Notes: generated from the letters alone by a model not told the origin. 64,000 bases of DNA from Epithemia pelagica (GCA_946965045.2 OX337229.1:2294001-2358000), one strand, 5' to 3'. Shown: positions 1 through 11,758, numbered from the stretch's first letter. Program-made: numbers and translations.

Positions 1-40
1 TCAACAGATGCCATTTGGCAATGCAATGCCATGAAAACAA

Positions 41-80
41 GTGTGCCAAACTGTGCCAAACTGTGCCAAACTGTGCCAAG
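41..80. repeat. 10-bp tandem repeat, four units
   Basis: Four consecutive near-identical decamers, each ending in GTGCCAAA/G. The unit is not a multiple of three and no convincing gene covers it. Confidence 0.85.
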
Positions 81-821
81 CGACAAAAATGGTTCTCGGA
101 AATCGATTTCTAGATCCATACCTACTAGGATTGGGGCCGGGGGTGGTTGGCGCTCGAAAGAAGACCCTTTTGGGCTCAAGATTGAGCACCAGCATGTGGT
201 CATACGACCATTTTTGATGAAGTTACATGTAGCTAAAGTTTGTGCCAAAGGGGCACAAACCAGGCGTCCTGGGCACTTCCCCCTAGAAGGCACTAGGTAA
301 AGAACTCCCTGGAGCACAAAAGAAGAAAAAGATGTGAGCTCGTTATCTGATGTTGTATTGGGCCAGCTACGTACTAGTACTCTAACTATCCAGCATACAG
401 CATACACCAAGTTCAATGCCTAGAAGATACCCCTGAGGCACTAATCCCGACCATTTTTTTCCTCTACTTCTCACAATCTGTGAGATTACGGAATAGAAAT
501 CTGTTATCTGTTGTGTTTTTTGTGCGATTGGTTTTTGTGTGCTGCGTGCTTATTTTAGAATTTATCTTGCAAGAAGCGTCACTAGACCCACCTGATATTG
601 GATTGGGCCTCTTTGTGCTTGCCCCGTCCCGTGACTAGATATCTGGCAGTGTGAGGTTTTCCACTGAATTGGGGGACATATCCGAGGTAACCAATCCCAC
701 GGCCAACCCAATTCCCAGTCCCCGCGAGACTGTGTAATCCCCCATCCCGTATGTGATTGAACAATTAGGCCAACAGGCTGAAAAGAGGGCGATCCTTGCC
801 AGACCGGCTGGATATCGTTAG
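81..821. other. No recognisable gene
   Basis: A few short open frames occur here but none resembles a known protein. By position it should hold the gag and protease part of the copia element that follows, and neither is recognisable. No match to the sequence after the RT stop at 4242 was seen, so no 5' LTR can be assigned. Confidence 0.4.
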
Positions 822-1980
822 GGGGGCGAAGTTAAGGTAGTAAATCGTTCAGTCTCTGCATTCGTTGCCACTGTCACCACAGTCGACGAACGAAACATAA
901 ACCTTTCAGCGCCACAAAAGGTCTGGAGCCAATGGCACATCCGGTTTGGACATGCACCCTTCCGCGTCGTCCAGTTTGTTCTCCGCTCTGGTGTATTGTC
1001 GAATGATGAGTCGTCGCGACGACTCCACACTGCCGTCTGCAAACTGACAACTCCTCCGTTGTGTGCTGCTTGTCTTTATGGAAAACAAAAGACCAGGCAC
1101 TCCCCAGGACAGAAAACCGTCAAAATACAAGACAAAGAAGGAGCCCTGAAAAAGAACCACCTTTTTCCCGGTCAACAAGTTTCAGCAGACCACTTCATCT
1201 GCTCGACAAAAGGACGCCTCTACACATCAAAAGGCAAAACCAAAGAAGAAGCAATGCTTAGCGGTGGATGCATTTTCGTAGACCACGCAAGTGGATACAT
1301 TGACGTATCCATGCAAACTCACCTTAACACCCACCAAACACTAAAAGCAAAAACAGAATACAAACAACGATGTCAGAACCAAGGAGTGATCATTCAACAA
1401 TATCACACAGACAATGGCACCGCCTTCACCTCGAAGAAATACACCGAGCACCTGCAAGCCTTTCAGCAAGTAACAAGCTTTGCCGGTGTAGGCGCACACC
1501 ACCACAATGGCGTGGCAGAGCGCAGCATCCAAACCATCATGTCCATGACAAGGACCATGATGTTACACGCCGCCACCCATTGGCCCGAAGTTGCAGACCC
1601 AACTCTTTGGCCCATGGCCGTCGACCATGCTGTTTTCATCTACAACCGACTCCCCAAGATTGAAACAGGAATTTCCCCCATCGACCTCTTCACCAAGACA
1701 AGATGGGAGCAACGCCGCTTCCACGATCTTCATGTCTGGGGTGCACCGGCATATGTTCTGAACAAAACAATACAATACGGTAAGAAATTACCACGATGGA
1801 AGCCAAGAAGTCAACGCTGCATGTTTGTTGGATTCTCCCAACAACATGCACTCACCGCTCCACTCGTACTTAACCTCGACACGGGCACAATCTCACCGCA
1901 ATACCACGTTGTCTTCGACGACTGGTTTGCAACAGTGGCAGCAACCAACAAAAACTCCCACTCACCACATGAAACAGTTG
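822..1980 (+). pseudogene. Copia GAG-pre-integrase and integrase
   Basis: The frame is open from 822, after a TAG at 819. It would splice and join retrotransposon cDNA into the genome. The N-terminal HHCC zinc finger shows as WHIRFGH followed by CAACLYGK. The catalytic triad is visible: D in SADHF (about 1188), D in HTDNGTAF (about 1410) and E in GVAERS (about 1518), with 35 residues between the last two, so DD35E. The downstream GAPAYVL and VGFS signatures of copia integrases follow. No ATG is seen at the start, so this is the interior of a polyprotein. The reading frame is lost just after 1980 at a tandem duplication. Confidence 0.88.
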
Positions 1981-1997
1981 ACCACATGAAACAGTTG
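1964..1997 (+). repeat. Perfect 17-bp tandem duplication that breaks the polyprotein
   Basis: The 17-mer ACCACATGAAACAGTTG occurs twice with no spacer. Seventeen is not a multiple of three. Counting only one copy puts the integrase frame directly into the frame of the linker that follows, so this duplication accounts for the frameshift. Confidence 0.93.
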
Positions 1998-2665
1998 ACC
2001 AAATCTTCGCAAACATGGACAACATTCTGCACTCACCAGGATACGACGATCCATCAGCAGACGACGATTCTCCGAATGACACGCCCGAAGCCACTGCCTC
2101 CGAACTCACCAAAAACAAGATCTTTGAGGCCATGGAAAACGCGACCCCTCCTGTTCCACTGGAATACGACACCCCTGCCGTACCACCAACTTCAACCACG
2201 GCTGCCCCTCCCTTGCCCCACCCAGTCAGTACTCCACGTCCAGTGTCTACCCCACCCAGTGTTCCGTCGTCGCCAGCCGATGCTCCGCCGCGCATGTCGA
2301 CCAATCCTCCTCCCACCACTTTGGCTGCACCGCACAAAATCCCTCCCATTTCCATTGAAGATGATTGGACCATGCCCACGGAGCAGAGGAAGAGCACACC
2401 AACACAGGCTCCTACTGCCCCCAAATCACAACCACCTGAACACAAGCCACAGAGGGAGCCAACCAAACAGAGGGAGTCATCCAACCAGAGGGAGCATGCC
2501 TCTCCAGCCCCTCGTCGATCCGGCCAAAACCGACGTTCACCCAATCGTCTCGTCGAATCCATGGACCCCACACACAAGTCCTACCTTGCCCACGTCGATA
2601 CTCTTGACAACCTACCCTTTCAAGCCACAATTGGACTCTTCAAGGCAACCATCGTAGAGCGTTGA
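1998..2665 (+). pseudogene. Copia linker between integrase and RT
   Basis: The segment is rich in proline, serine and threonine, with a basic stretch (RRSGQNRRSP) near its end, as is usual for the poorly conserved spacer between integrase and RT in copia polyproteins. It reads in a different frame from the integrase because of the 17-bp duplication. It ends at a TGA overlapping the RT segment, which lies in the third frame. A short indel near 2640-2660 would account for the second shift. Confidence 0.7.
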
Positions 2666-4242
2666 AAGATGCAGACCTTCTTCACTGGCGCAAGGCAGCA
2701 AAACAAGAAATTGATGAGCTAACAGAAAAAGAGACATGGATTGAAGAGCCACAGTCGGCTGCCAAAACCAAGATTCTACCAGGCATATGGGTTTTCAAAC
2801 GAAAACGCCACGCCGATGGAACAATCAAGAAGCACAAAGGACGCTACTGCGTGAGAGGCGACCTTCAAGAACAAGCACCAGACGCCTATTCACCAGTTGT
2901 AAATTGGGCAATCATCCGAATTTGCATGATCTACGCCCTAAGTCAACAATGGGTAATGGTATGCATAAACTTCAGCAATGCCTTCGTCCAGGCAAAACTT
3001 AAGGAACCCATCTGGATCCACATACCACCTGGTTTCAAGTCAACAAGCTCAGAACCCACCTGCCTACGTCTACTGAAGAGTCTCTACGGTTTGACCATTG
3101 CCCCTAGATTATGGTTTGAAAAACTCATTGAAGCTCTTTTGGAAGATGGTTTCAAGAAAAGCGACTATGATGAATGTTTCTTCATGAAACCAGACATGCT
3201 TCTCTTTATTTGGGTGGATGATTGTGGCATCGTTGCACCCACCATGACTCTTGTGGATGCATTCATTGAACGACTGAAAACAAAAGGTTTCGAATTGTCC
3301 AAAGACTCCGATTTCGCAGAATACCTGGAAATCGATTTCAAGCGGAACAAGGACGAGATTGTAATGACTCAACCCGGCTTAATCAAGCGCATCCTCCAAA
3401 CCACAAAGATGGAAGACTGCAACGGAAATTGGACCCCTGCAGCGCAGATTGGATTGGGAAGTGATCCCAATGGACCTCCCATGAAAGACAATTGGAACTA
3501 TCGGTCAGTGGTTGGTATGTTGTTGTATCTCTCCACCAACACACGGCCAGATATAACGTTTGCCGTGAGCCAAGTGGCACGTTTTTCCAATGATCCAAAA
3601 CAATCGCACGCTCAAGCCGTCAAAGCCATCATCCGATATCTCTCACGGACCATCGACAACGGCACCATCTTTCGCCCAAGCAAAGATTATCGGCTTGATT
3701 GTTATGTCGATGCAGACTTCATGGGTCTGCACGGCCGAGAACCAGAAGATGATCCAACAAGCGCCAAGTCCCGAACTGGGTATATCATCTTCTTTGGGGG
3801 AAGTCCTCTGGTTTGGAAATCTCAATTGCAAAGCGAAATTGCAACAAGCATCTTTCATTCCGAATACGTGGCTCTGTCCCAAGCCATGCGAGTTATAGTC
3901 TGGTTGCAAGAAGTCTTGAACGAGTTAAACTCTTGTGTGAGAATCAATCCAAGTGTGCCACGGATTACCGCAGAAGTCCATGAGGACAACAATAGTGCTT
4001 ACCTTGTGGCCACCAACCAACGCCTCACCTCTCGATCTCTCTCGCTAAACAACAAGTGGCACTGGTTTTGGTCCCAGGTGAAAGCCACAAACGCAACCAT
4101 CGTGTCCTCGAAATCCAATATGGAAGATCGAACGATTACGATTTCCAAGATTGACACCAAGTTGCAACGGGCCGACATCCTCACGAAAGGTCTGGCTCGA
4201 GAAACTTTTGAGACCATCCGAAAACTGAATCAAGGATGGTGA
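2662..4242 (+). pseudogene. Copia reverse transcriptase and RNase H
   Basis: RT begins around LLHWRKAAKQEID, typical of the copia RT N-terminus. Fingers and palm motifs follow: KHKGRYCVRGD, INFSNAFVQA, LLKSLYGL, and the catalytic box as WVDD (about 3211-3222) where YVDD is usual. RNase H follows with CYVDADF, SRTGYIIFF, HSEYVALSQA and HEDNNSAY, ending in KLNQGW. The same C-terminal signature ends the minus-strand copia fragment near 61,737. The nominal start codon is TTG and no ATG is near, so this is part of a polyprotein. Confidence 0.9.
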
Positions 4243-4260
4243 CCTGCGACACCAAGCCCA

Positions 4261-4270
4261 AGAGGGAGAG
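4261..4270 (+). other. Candidate polypurine tract
   Basis: AGAGGGAGAG lies 18 bp after the polyprotein stop, where the plus-strand primer tract of an LTR element normally abuts the 3' LTR. No LTR boundary could be confirmed. Confidence 0.4.
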
Positions 4271-5746
4271 TCGCAGTTTATGTTTTTAGCACCAGTCGCA
4301 TTTTCCAAATTTGTATTTGTGTTTTGAAACATTGAATTTGCACGACTGGCAGTTTGTGCTGCATGACCCAATGATATAAGCCTACTTGTCGGAATCCGCG
4401 CATGTATAACGCGCAGGATGGGCTTTTGGCGCCACAGAACGCCGGGCCATTCGCCGTTTGTGTCTACGACACTCATGTTTTGCTAACTAACCTATGACAC
4501 AACAAACAACAAATGAGATAACTATCGTCCATTTGAATCAAGCTGTGCGTTGCAAGATAGCAGATCAATTCCTGGAAGCCAAAGCGAGGAATCAAAATGA
4601 GGAACTCAAGATCACTTTGTTTACTCTATAGCTTTAATCATAATATCGATACAGGAGTTTTTGCAACGCAAAAGACTTCTAGGTTGGTGTGGAGACTTGA
4701 TCAATCTCCACCCCGATTACGCGGTATTCCCCTAGCTATTGGTATACCTAGTGTATGCTAGTGACTCTCAGTGACGAAACGGCCCACAACTAAAATGGGG
4801 TTCCACCACTCACCAAACCAATTCGACAATCCCCTCGTCCTACTTTCAAGCGAGTAACCTTTCGCTCAGCCACTCCAATCTGTGAATTACAAAACATCTT
4901 TGTATCTACGTAACAATTATCCTTCGCCAATTGAGCGTCCTTTTCCATCGCCCGATCCTGGCCATCATCATCCTTCTCTCTTTTTCGTTTCCTACCCACA
5001 ATCTCATTTTCTGTTTCTCACGCTTTCTTGTCACATCTAAGGAGGGAAATGGGCCCTGGCGCTTGATTTCCACCCCCAAAAGCGAATTTCTAGAAAAAAT
5101 TTGCCGAATTAAAATTTTTTTGCGCAGTTTATTTTTATATGCGCAGTTTTTAACTATAATCCTGCTTTCCCAACTAGATCTGCAAATAGGTCTAACAATG
5201 CACATTTCTCTAGCTAGTTCTAGAGTTCGAGCTAACTATCACGCGCATGCAACAATTTTAATGTGCATTAGCCCGCGATCAAACCACGAATAACGCGCGC
5301 CGCACTCCGATAATGCGCACTGCAACTATCTGGCGCGCTCGACCTCCCCGAGACGCGCATGACGCAACCCTCATGCGCAAGCGTCTGTCCCCTCACCTTT
5401 GAATCACGAATTGCCACTCCCACCACATCACACAGCAGCTGCCAGAAAGACTGACGCACATGGATGTCCCAAAGAATGTCTCAGACATTCTCAACCGGAT
5501 CCTCCTTCCCAATCACCCAAACCGCGGGGATTACCAACTCGACACTCTGATCCATCGAAGGAAACCAAACAACCTAGCATACTAGTCATTCAACAATCAA
5601 CGACCACCAGAATCGATGCTCATTCATCTCCCTCCACCTCCACCCAACACACCACAACAAACAACAACAGCAGCAGCAGCAACAACAGCAATCGATCACC
5701 CAACGCTATCGAGATTCCCCTGTTCAATCCCATTATCTATCCAGCT
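4271..5746. other. No convincing gene
   Basis: Mixed AT-rich and CG-rich sequence, possibly including the 3' LTR of the preceding copia in its first few hundred bases. One plus-strand open frame at 5399-5794 is low-complexity (Ser/Thr/Asn runs) and resembles no known protein. Confidence 0.4.
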
Positions 5747-6445
5747 TCTTTCACCAACCTAACAGCTCTGCCATTCCAATCACGCTACAATTAAAGCGGC
5801 GTGGGGCATCTGTCATATTGTTGCTTGCTTCCTTTTCAGCCACCTTTTTGTTGCCTGCTTCCTCTCAGCCAAGATTCCATTTTCAATCCTTTCACCTAGT
5901 ACCAGCTTCTTTCACCAACCTAACAGCTCTGCCATTCCAATCACGCTACAATTAAAGCGGCGTGGGGCATCTGTCATATTGTTGCTTGCTTCCTTTTCAG
6001 CCACCTTTTTGTTGCTTGCTTCCTCTTCAGCCACCTTCACTCCAAAACCGCTGCACCAGAAGAAGAGGAAGAGGAACTCAAGAACGGCCAGAGCATTCGA
6101 GACATTGACACTTGCACTATCTTGTAGCTCTGTCATTCAAATCACGCTACAATGAAAGCGGCTTGGGGCATCTGTCTGATTGTTGCTTGCTTCCTTTCAG
6201 CCACGACCTTCACTCCAAAACCGCTACAACAGGAAAACAAGACGAAGAGGAACCCAAGAAGAACGACCACCAGAGGATTCGAAATATCGTCGACATTTGT
6301 CCTATCTTTGACACTTGCACTATCTTGCAGCTCTGCCATTCCAATCACCACGCTACAATTAAAGCGGCTTGGGTCATCTGTTTGATTGTTGCTTGTTTCA
6401 CTCAGCTCTGTCCTTCATTCCAATCACGCTATTACAATTAAAGCG
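5747..6445 (+). repeat. Degenerate tandem repeat field, five core copies
   Basis: Five copies of a block around CAATCACGCTACAATTAAAG, followed by a GGGGCATCTGT and TTGTTGCTTGCTTCC stretch, begin near 5778, 5938, 6139, 6345 and 6421. Units are 75-205 bp apart and differ by indels. The first two are nearly identical over more than 80 bp. No protein is supported across the field. Confidence 0.8.
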
Positions 6446-6902
6446 GTTTCGGGCTCTCTGTTAGATTGTTGGTTCTCTTGCAAGGAAGACTTCTTATCAA
6501 GAACCCTCCTGTCCTCGTGATACTCCGACTTGAATAGAACAGACCCAAAGCAAGCAGTGTGACACGGTGGTGGCCAGTTGCTTCTGTTCTATTCTTGTCG
6601 CAAGATTACTTGGACAACCAACCAACCCCTGGTTTTGGAGTAGCAAATTCTGGCACCGATTGTTGGATCACAACGAACAAGACGCTACATATAAGGCGCA
6701 TCGTAGTGTATTCCTTCGATTTGGTTGTTGTTTTGTTACCACCAGAGTTCAGGACCAAACCAAAGACGCGAAACAATTCAGCGCACACTTTTTACTGTTT
6801 AGACAAGTACACAAAGTTGTCTCAAAGACGCTACAATTATAGCGCTTCCTCGACTACCCTTGTTAGTGTTGTTGTTGAAACAAAGACGCTACACAAAAAG
6901 CG
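5783..6902 (+). promoter_or_regulatory. Recurrent CGCT-N8-AGCG motif, eight copies upstream of the Gag-like ORF
   Basis: Sixteen-base motifs with complementary arms occur at 5783-5798, 5944-5959, 6145-6160, 6351-6366, 6683-6698, 6829-6844 and 6887-6902, plus a longer-loop version at 6427-6445. The arms CGCT and AGCG are kept in all but the 6683 copy, which ends GGCG. The middle varies (ACAATTAA, ACAATGAA, ACAATTAT, ACACAAAA). The last three copies lie outside the longer repeat units. The field ends 18 bp before the ATG at 6921. A regulatory or structural role is inference. Confidence 0.5.
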
Positions 6903-6920
6903 CATCATGACAAGTACAAA

Positions 6921-8090
6921 ATGGCGGGCAATCGCATCAAGGGCCCTCGCTACAAAAAGCCACCGACCGCCAAGAATCCTGATGACCCTTCTTCAATGAA
7001 TGATGAAGTGCAAAACAAAAGAAAGGATGAGTCGACTATGACTGTTTCTGTTACCAATCGTACACTTCGAACACACACAAGCGAGGAACCTCACTACACT
7101 GGTATTATACCCATTACCTACGAAAGTGTCCTCAATTGGTATGAAAGTTTTTTCCAAGACAAATCAGGAAAATGGACAACAGTGGAGGTACCATATGGCG
7201 GCCATTATGTGAAGATATTCCTACCAATCTGTTATTCGCCTGCATTCCAAGATATCATCTGTCACTCCGTTTGCTGTTTCACAAGAACTAAGAACGAGAT
7301 GGATGATGATGACAAATTGACTCCAATGGCTGCTCGACTGTTGTTTAAAAAGACTCTCTACAGTCATGTTTCCAATATTTGGAATCAGGTATTTGGGATG
7401 ACAGTGATAGACAGTGCTGAGAATCTGAGACAAACCATTATCAGATTTCTTTCCTCTCATTGCCTAGTCTCTAAGAAGACACGCAAGGGGGTCGGTGGGA
7501 TTGGAGAAGCATTGAAGCGATACCTTCTAGATGAATCCTCCCTTTACAGGAAACCGTGTCTCGTACCTTTTGGTAAAATTGCATGGGTTATCAAACATAT
7601 GGTGGCCATACACCGTTTCATCTCAGAATCGACATCGGCGGACGAGAACATGGGCGTGATTTCCAATATCCAAATGTAGAAAGCACTGTTGTATACGATG
7701 CCTGACACATGGTTCAAGATGTACCTTGAAGAAAGAGATTCTTTGGTACAATATGGAAGAAACGGAGACGATGGCGGTATGTTCTACGAACTACTGCATT
7801 ATATAGAAAAACAAGAATAACTGTCTGCCAGGAAATCGAAAGAAATTGCTGTGCAACGTCGGAGTACAGACTCGCCGGCAAGAAAGAGACAGAAGGTTGT
7901 CGCTGGTAATGATCCTACTGACGAGAGAAAGGAACAAGTACTACCAGATTCCATTACAACGACGAAACAAGTCGCCCTCAAATCAGACCGTGTGGAAGAG
8001 GTCAGGAAGATTATAAGTGATGACGATGAAAAAACCGCAGACGACGAGGTAAGATGTCCGAGCGACTTGCCAAGAATTGAGAAGGATTAG
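6921..8090 (+). pseudogene. Retrotransposon Gag-like protein with two in-frame stops
   Basis: An ATG at 6921 opens a frame that runs to 8090 with only two interruptions, TAG at 7677 and TAA at 7818. After a basic N-terminus it has an LFKKTLYSHVSNIW stretch and an LRQTIIRFLSSHC stretch. Beyond the first stop comes LLYTMPDTWFKMYLEE and an ELLHYIEKQE helix, the order seen in Gag capsid regions of diatom retroelements (the MP-x-W motif before an FxEFCERLE-like helix). The tail is charged and lysine-rich. The second stop sits after EKQE in a glutamine-rich context, consistent with CAA to TAA. Family assignment rests on pattern recall only. A related ORF starts at 63,636. Confidence 0.5.
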
Positions 8091-8172
8091 ACAATCTCAA
8101 AAATGATTGATCTCTTTGTCTTAGAGACGTTGTACTTCCATAAACAAGGGAAATGAGGAGACAGGTGATGGT

Positions 8173-8385
8173 GTGGTACCACCGCCTTTTATTGAAATTT
8201 CACATGTACTTGATCCTATAGTAAACCAGAAAAGAAGAAGAAAAGACTCATGGGACTCGATTGAATCCATCGACAACATTGGTGACGATTACTTAGACAA
8301 GTTTGAGGAAAAACAAGCTGACAGAAACAACGAGAACATCAAGTCGGCGGGGAAGGACAACACGCATGTTGAAATCGAGACATGA
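8173..8385 (+). pseudogene. Hydrophilic ORF fragment
   Basis: Seventy codons with a basic RRRKDS patch and acidic, asparagine-rich sequence. It lies between the Gag-like and RING ORFs on the same strand and may be a frame-shifted continuation of either. No domain recognised. Confidence 0.25.
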
Positions 8386-8538
8386 TTTACGTGCACACTG
8401 TGCATGTCTTACAGTGGGTTGATGAATGAACAGGACCCTACAACGCGTGTTTTGCATATCCCACATAGACATCGTCGGAGAGATCTTTGCTACAACACTT
8501 CAAGGACGGACATGCCGATTGAGTCTTTCTAAACTTGT

Positions 8539-9627
8539 TTGAAGTTGATGGTCCATCACAACCATCAGAACCTAGTATATGTTGACAAAGTAACATTTGA
8601 TGAAGCGAACAGGGACCCATTTCCTAAGAAAATTCCTTTGTCATCATGGAGACAACAGGAACCGAAAACACTGATATTGGCGATCGTTGCTTTGACAACA
8701 GCAACTGATGTCAGCGACCCAGCTCTATTGGCTTTCGAAATCAACAAAAAGATACTTCATATCTACGAACCAACAAATAATCGATCAGACCAATACTGGG
8801 AAGGAACAACGACGCATCATGTTCTACGGAAATGGGACCTGGGCAATACGTCAAAAGGTGCCCCGCCTGTCAGTCTATGTTATGACCCATCATTAGTGGA
8901 AGACGATGAAACGACACCTGATACAAACAACAAATGTAACAAGTGGCGATATCACATTGTGAAAATGCCAGAACCCAAGAAGGATACTCCGAAGCCAATG
9001 CCACAAGCTATTGTGATCAGAATGCTTGGAAACATAATGAGTAGTCGACCAAACCCGGGTCGGAAAGAAGGTCAGATAGACAAGAGTATGACAATATCCA
9101 ATTGTTTTTCGAGTAATCAAAAACGGTACAATAATGAATTTTCGAGAGGACTAGAGCATGCTGTTGGTGGCAATTCGATCTCTCCTTTGGTGTTGGGACC
9201 TGATAATTTCGATGGTAACAGCGACGACGATCCTGTTGAAGTGGGGTTTTCACGTGATACCGATAAATACGAATACCAGGAGAACGTCGATCTATCTGAT
9301 GGTGGGTGTTCAGAGACGTGGACTACGGATGGTGACATATTGTTTATACCGGCCCCGAAGGTGGGATTAGAACCCAAGGAGATGTTACTTGACACCAAAC
9401 TTTCCAAAAGAGATATAAATTGATTGCTACCGACCATTGTATATTGTCCAGATTCTTGCGAATGCTGTAACAGGGCATTGAAAACAGATACAGACAGCGA
9501 AGTCTGTACTCTCATCCCATGTGGACATCTGGTTCACGGAAATTGCTTACGGATACGGTTCAAGTATCATAATGTATGGTGTCCCCAGTGTGGACAAAAA
9601 TACACATGTTTGGTGCGGAGAAGATAG
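8539..9627 (+). pseudogene. RING-H2-type zinc finger protein, one in-frame TGA
   Basis: A 294-codon frame ends at TGA 9421 and continues in the same frame for 67 codons that carry the recognisable domain. The RING is CECCNRAL, then CTLIPCGHLVHGNC, then CPQCGQKY, giving paired Cys/His ligands in a CxH-x2-H-x2-C core. RING domains usually recruit ubiquitin-conjugating enzymes. The upstream part has predicted strands (LILAIVALTTATDV, ALLAFEINKKILHIYEP) and a conserved-looking WRYHIVKMPEP block, family unknown. No good start codon is visible (the first codon of the open frame is TTG), and an earlier exon or frameshift near 8,520 is likely. The TGA could be CGA to TGA decay. Confidence 0.55.
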
Positions 9628-9746
9628 AGGGACACAAGAAAACAGCGGAAGACACTACAACTACGATTGAGGGACGCCCTGAAGAGGGACAAAAGAAGAC
9701 AGTCGATGACACTACAACTACAATTGAGGGACGCCCTGAAGAATCA
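9627..9746 (+). repeat. 57-bp tandem repeat, two units
   Basis: Two units starting at 9627 and 9684 share ACACTACAACTAC and TTGAGGGACGCCCTGAAGA. The period is 19 codons and the array lies between the two RING ORFs. Confidence 0.85.
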
Positions 9747-9761
9747 TAAAAAAAACCACCT

Positions 9762-10859
9762 GTGAGTAACAAGCCTTCAACACTTGAACACCAAACAGAA
9801 TCTTCCGTCGATGAACAAAGAGGAGTTGAGACGAAATACAAGCCCGAGGTTTGTTCGATTTGTATGACCAGAAAAGTGGATTGCGAACTGTTTCTTTGTA
9901 GACATACATTTTGTGGGGAATGTGTCGGAGATTGGATGCAGCGGGGCCACAACACATGTATGGTGTGCAGCCAGGATATTCAAAGTCTATTGTACTTCTG
10001 TCCTATGACACGTTCTGTTCAAAGAACATATACTCATCCTTCTGAACACAAAGCAATCTATCAGTCACCAGAGGGTGAGAAGCTTAAATACCAGCAATGG
10101 GGAGGAAATAACTCATCACGTTCCGTTGCAATGCCTGCGAATTGGGGTAACCCGAGTGAGCTGCCTGAAGAAAGACATAGAACAGAGCAAACCCAACATG
10201 ATAACGAAAGAACCAAGGACATGAGAGAGAATCCACATGGGCTTTGGGGAGGACGGAATCAAAACAACGTCCCTTCGACAACTCGAAGCCCCAGACCAAC
10301 TGAGTGGGGTTCGCAACCTGAACATGACAGGCCAGTGTATTGTCAGCATGGGCAGAATCGATTCAATGATGATCCAGGATCGAAAGGATCTAATACATCG
10401 GATTATCATGGGTCTCGTCATTCACATTTTGATCTTGATAACCAACAAAGTAGAAGAGGAGTCATTGAACGACAAGACCAACATGGATATTATGATAACC
10501 ACCAAGACGAGTCAAGAGGAAGAAGAGATCGAATCATGGAAAATAATTTCCGAGATAGAAAAAGAGGACATGATAATCACAATCAATGGTCTAATCGACA
10601 TCCGGTGGACTGGAGGAGATTCCCAGGATACAACGAACATTCGAGAGAACATACAAGGCACCATGAGGCATAAAGAGATAGCCACAATCAATGGTATAAT
10701 CGACATCCGATGGACTGGGAGAGATTCCCTGGACACAACGAACATTCCAGGCACCATTTGTCACATAGAGATAGTCATCCTGGACCCAACGATCATTCTA
10801 GGCGTACCCGTCAGAGGGAGCCTAGCCGTCCCTCAATTGATAGAGGTATCACCTCGTAG
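9762..10859 (+). pseudogene. RING-HC finger protein with a 35-residue tandem repeat, one in-frame TAA
   Basis: A C3HC4 RING lies near the N-terminus: CSICMTRKVDC, then CRHTFCGECVGDW, then CMVCSQD. The rest is hydrophilic and rich in Gly, Asn, His, Arg and Trp. A block containing HNQWSNRHPVDWRRFPG repeats 105 bp (35 codons) later as HNQWYNRHPMDWERFPG. The TAA at 10671 falls between the two copies and the same frame then runs to TAG 10857. The frame opens at a GTG, so the true start is unclear. A likely E3-type protein by domain, now probably decayed. Confidence 0.5.
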
Positions 10860-11394
10860 AGAGAGAAAAAAGGACATTCATCACACTACAGAGAGTCGTG
10901 GAGGACAGGATGGCCTATCCAAACTTGGTTGCAATTCCAAGGACAATCAGGAGAGGGATGATCCGAACAGACAGAGTGGTCAGAAAGCAACTTCCAGTCA
11001 CCAAGATGAACGTGGACAAGGAGAAGAGATACAAAGCAGAGATGGCAACGGTTCTACAGACAAACAAAAGGGCAAGGACTGTGGCAAGCAAGACATTGTT
11101 GCCTACGAACAACACGAAAATTCAGGAGATAACGGGTCTAAGATTGTCAACAACACACCTGACAGTGATAATCCGTCTAGCTGTCACAATGACAGTGTCA
11201 ATCAAGATGATGAGACACAAACCAAAGAAGGAAAGGATAGTACCGACAAACAGAAAGGTAGCAGCAAGAACGACGATGACCCAATGACAAAAAACGACCA
11301 TAACACGGGAAGTAACATCAACACGACAGCACAAGCGGATCAGCGCATACAAGACGACGAAGGAGATTCACGAGTCGCGGCCTATACACGGTAA
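10860..11394 (+). pseudogene. Hydrophilic low-complexity ORF, probably the frameshifted tail of the RING-HC gene
   Basis: Rich in Asp, Asn, Lys, Gln and Ser, with two copies of a DSTDKQKG/GSTDKQKG motif (near 11,055 and 11,240). It is in a different frame from the RING ORF but directly continues it and has the same composition. A similar hydrophilic frame without stops follows to about 11,659. The first part of the nominal open frame (10237-10859) only overlaps the RING gene and was not counted. Confidence 0.35.
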
Positions 11395-11758
11395 TCACGA
11401 TGATACTGACAAACAGAATACTTCACCGGAAAGAAAAATAAAAGGATGTAAGGCCATTGGTTCATCCAGGGGACTACCCACGAACAAACAACGACGGCAA
11501 GAGGGCCTATCGAAGTTGACACTAACACATGAAACGATGAAGAAGTATAAGAGACGACAGGCTGAGAAACCTAGCCATTTGACGACAAAATTCTCCAAAC
11601 CAAATGAATCCGATCATACAGAAATGTGTTTTTTGGAACTCCTGGCACGGACAAGGTAGCAAAAAGACTATGCGACTTACTATCACTTTGTCTCAGTAGC
11701 AACGATGATCGGAGAATGTTCGGTATCTGCTATACAAAGGTTCTGAAAGACTACGACA

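Larger units (their letters stand above)
822..4270 (+). mobile_element. Ty1/copia retrotransposon, 5'-truncated and frameshifted
   Basis: The order is GAG-pre-integrase zinc finger, integrase core, proline-rich linker, reverse transcriptase, RNase H, then a purine-rich tract. Integrase upstream of RT defines Ty1/copia. Gag, protease and both LTRs are not recognisable. The frame is broken twice: near 1980 by a 17-bp duplication, and near 2640-2662 by a small indel. Confidence 0.85.

Noticed and set aside
1870-2577. 235-codon minus-strand frame rich in glycine
   Set aside because: It is antisense to the copia integrase end and linker and has no recognisable features.
5399-5794. 131-codon plus-strand ORF
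   Set aside because: Low-complexity Ser, Thr and Asn runs that lead into a DNA repeat field, with no domain and no homologue recognised.
10237-10859. First half of a 385-codon frame overlapping the RING-HC gene
   Set aside because: Its repeats mirror those of the RING frame, which has the better protein signature. Only the part after 10,860 was kept.
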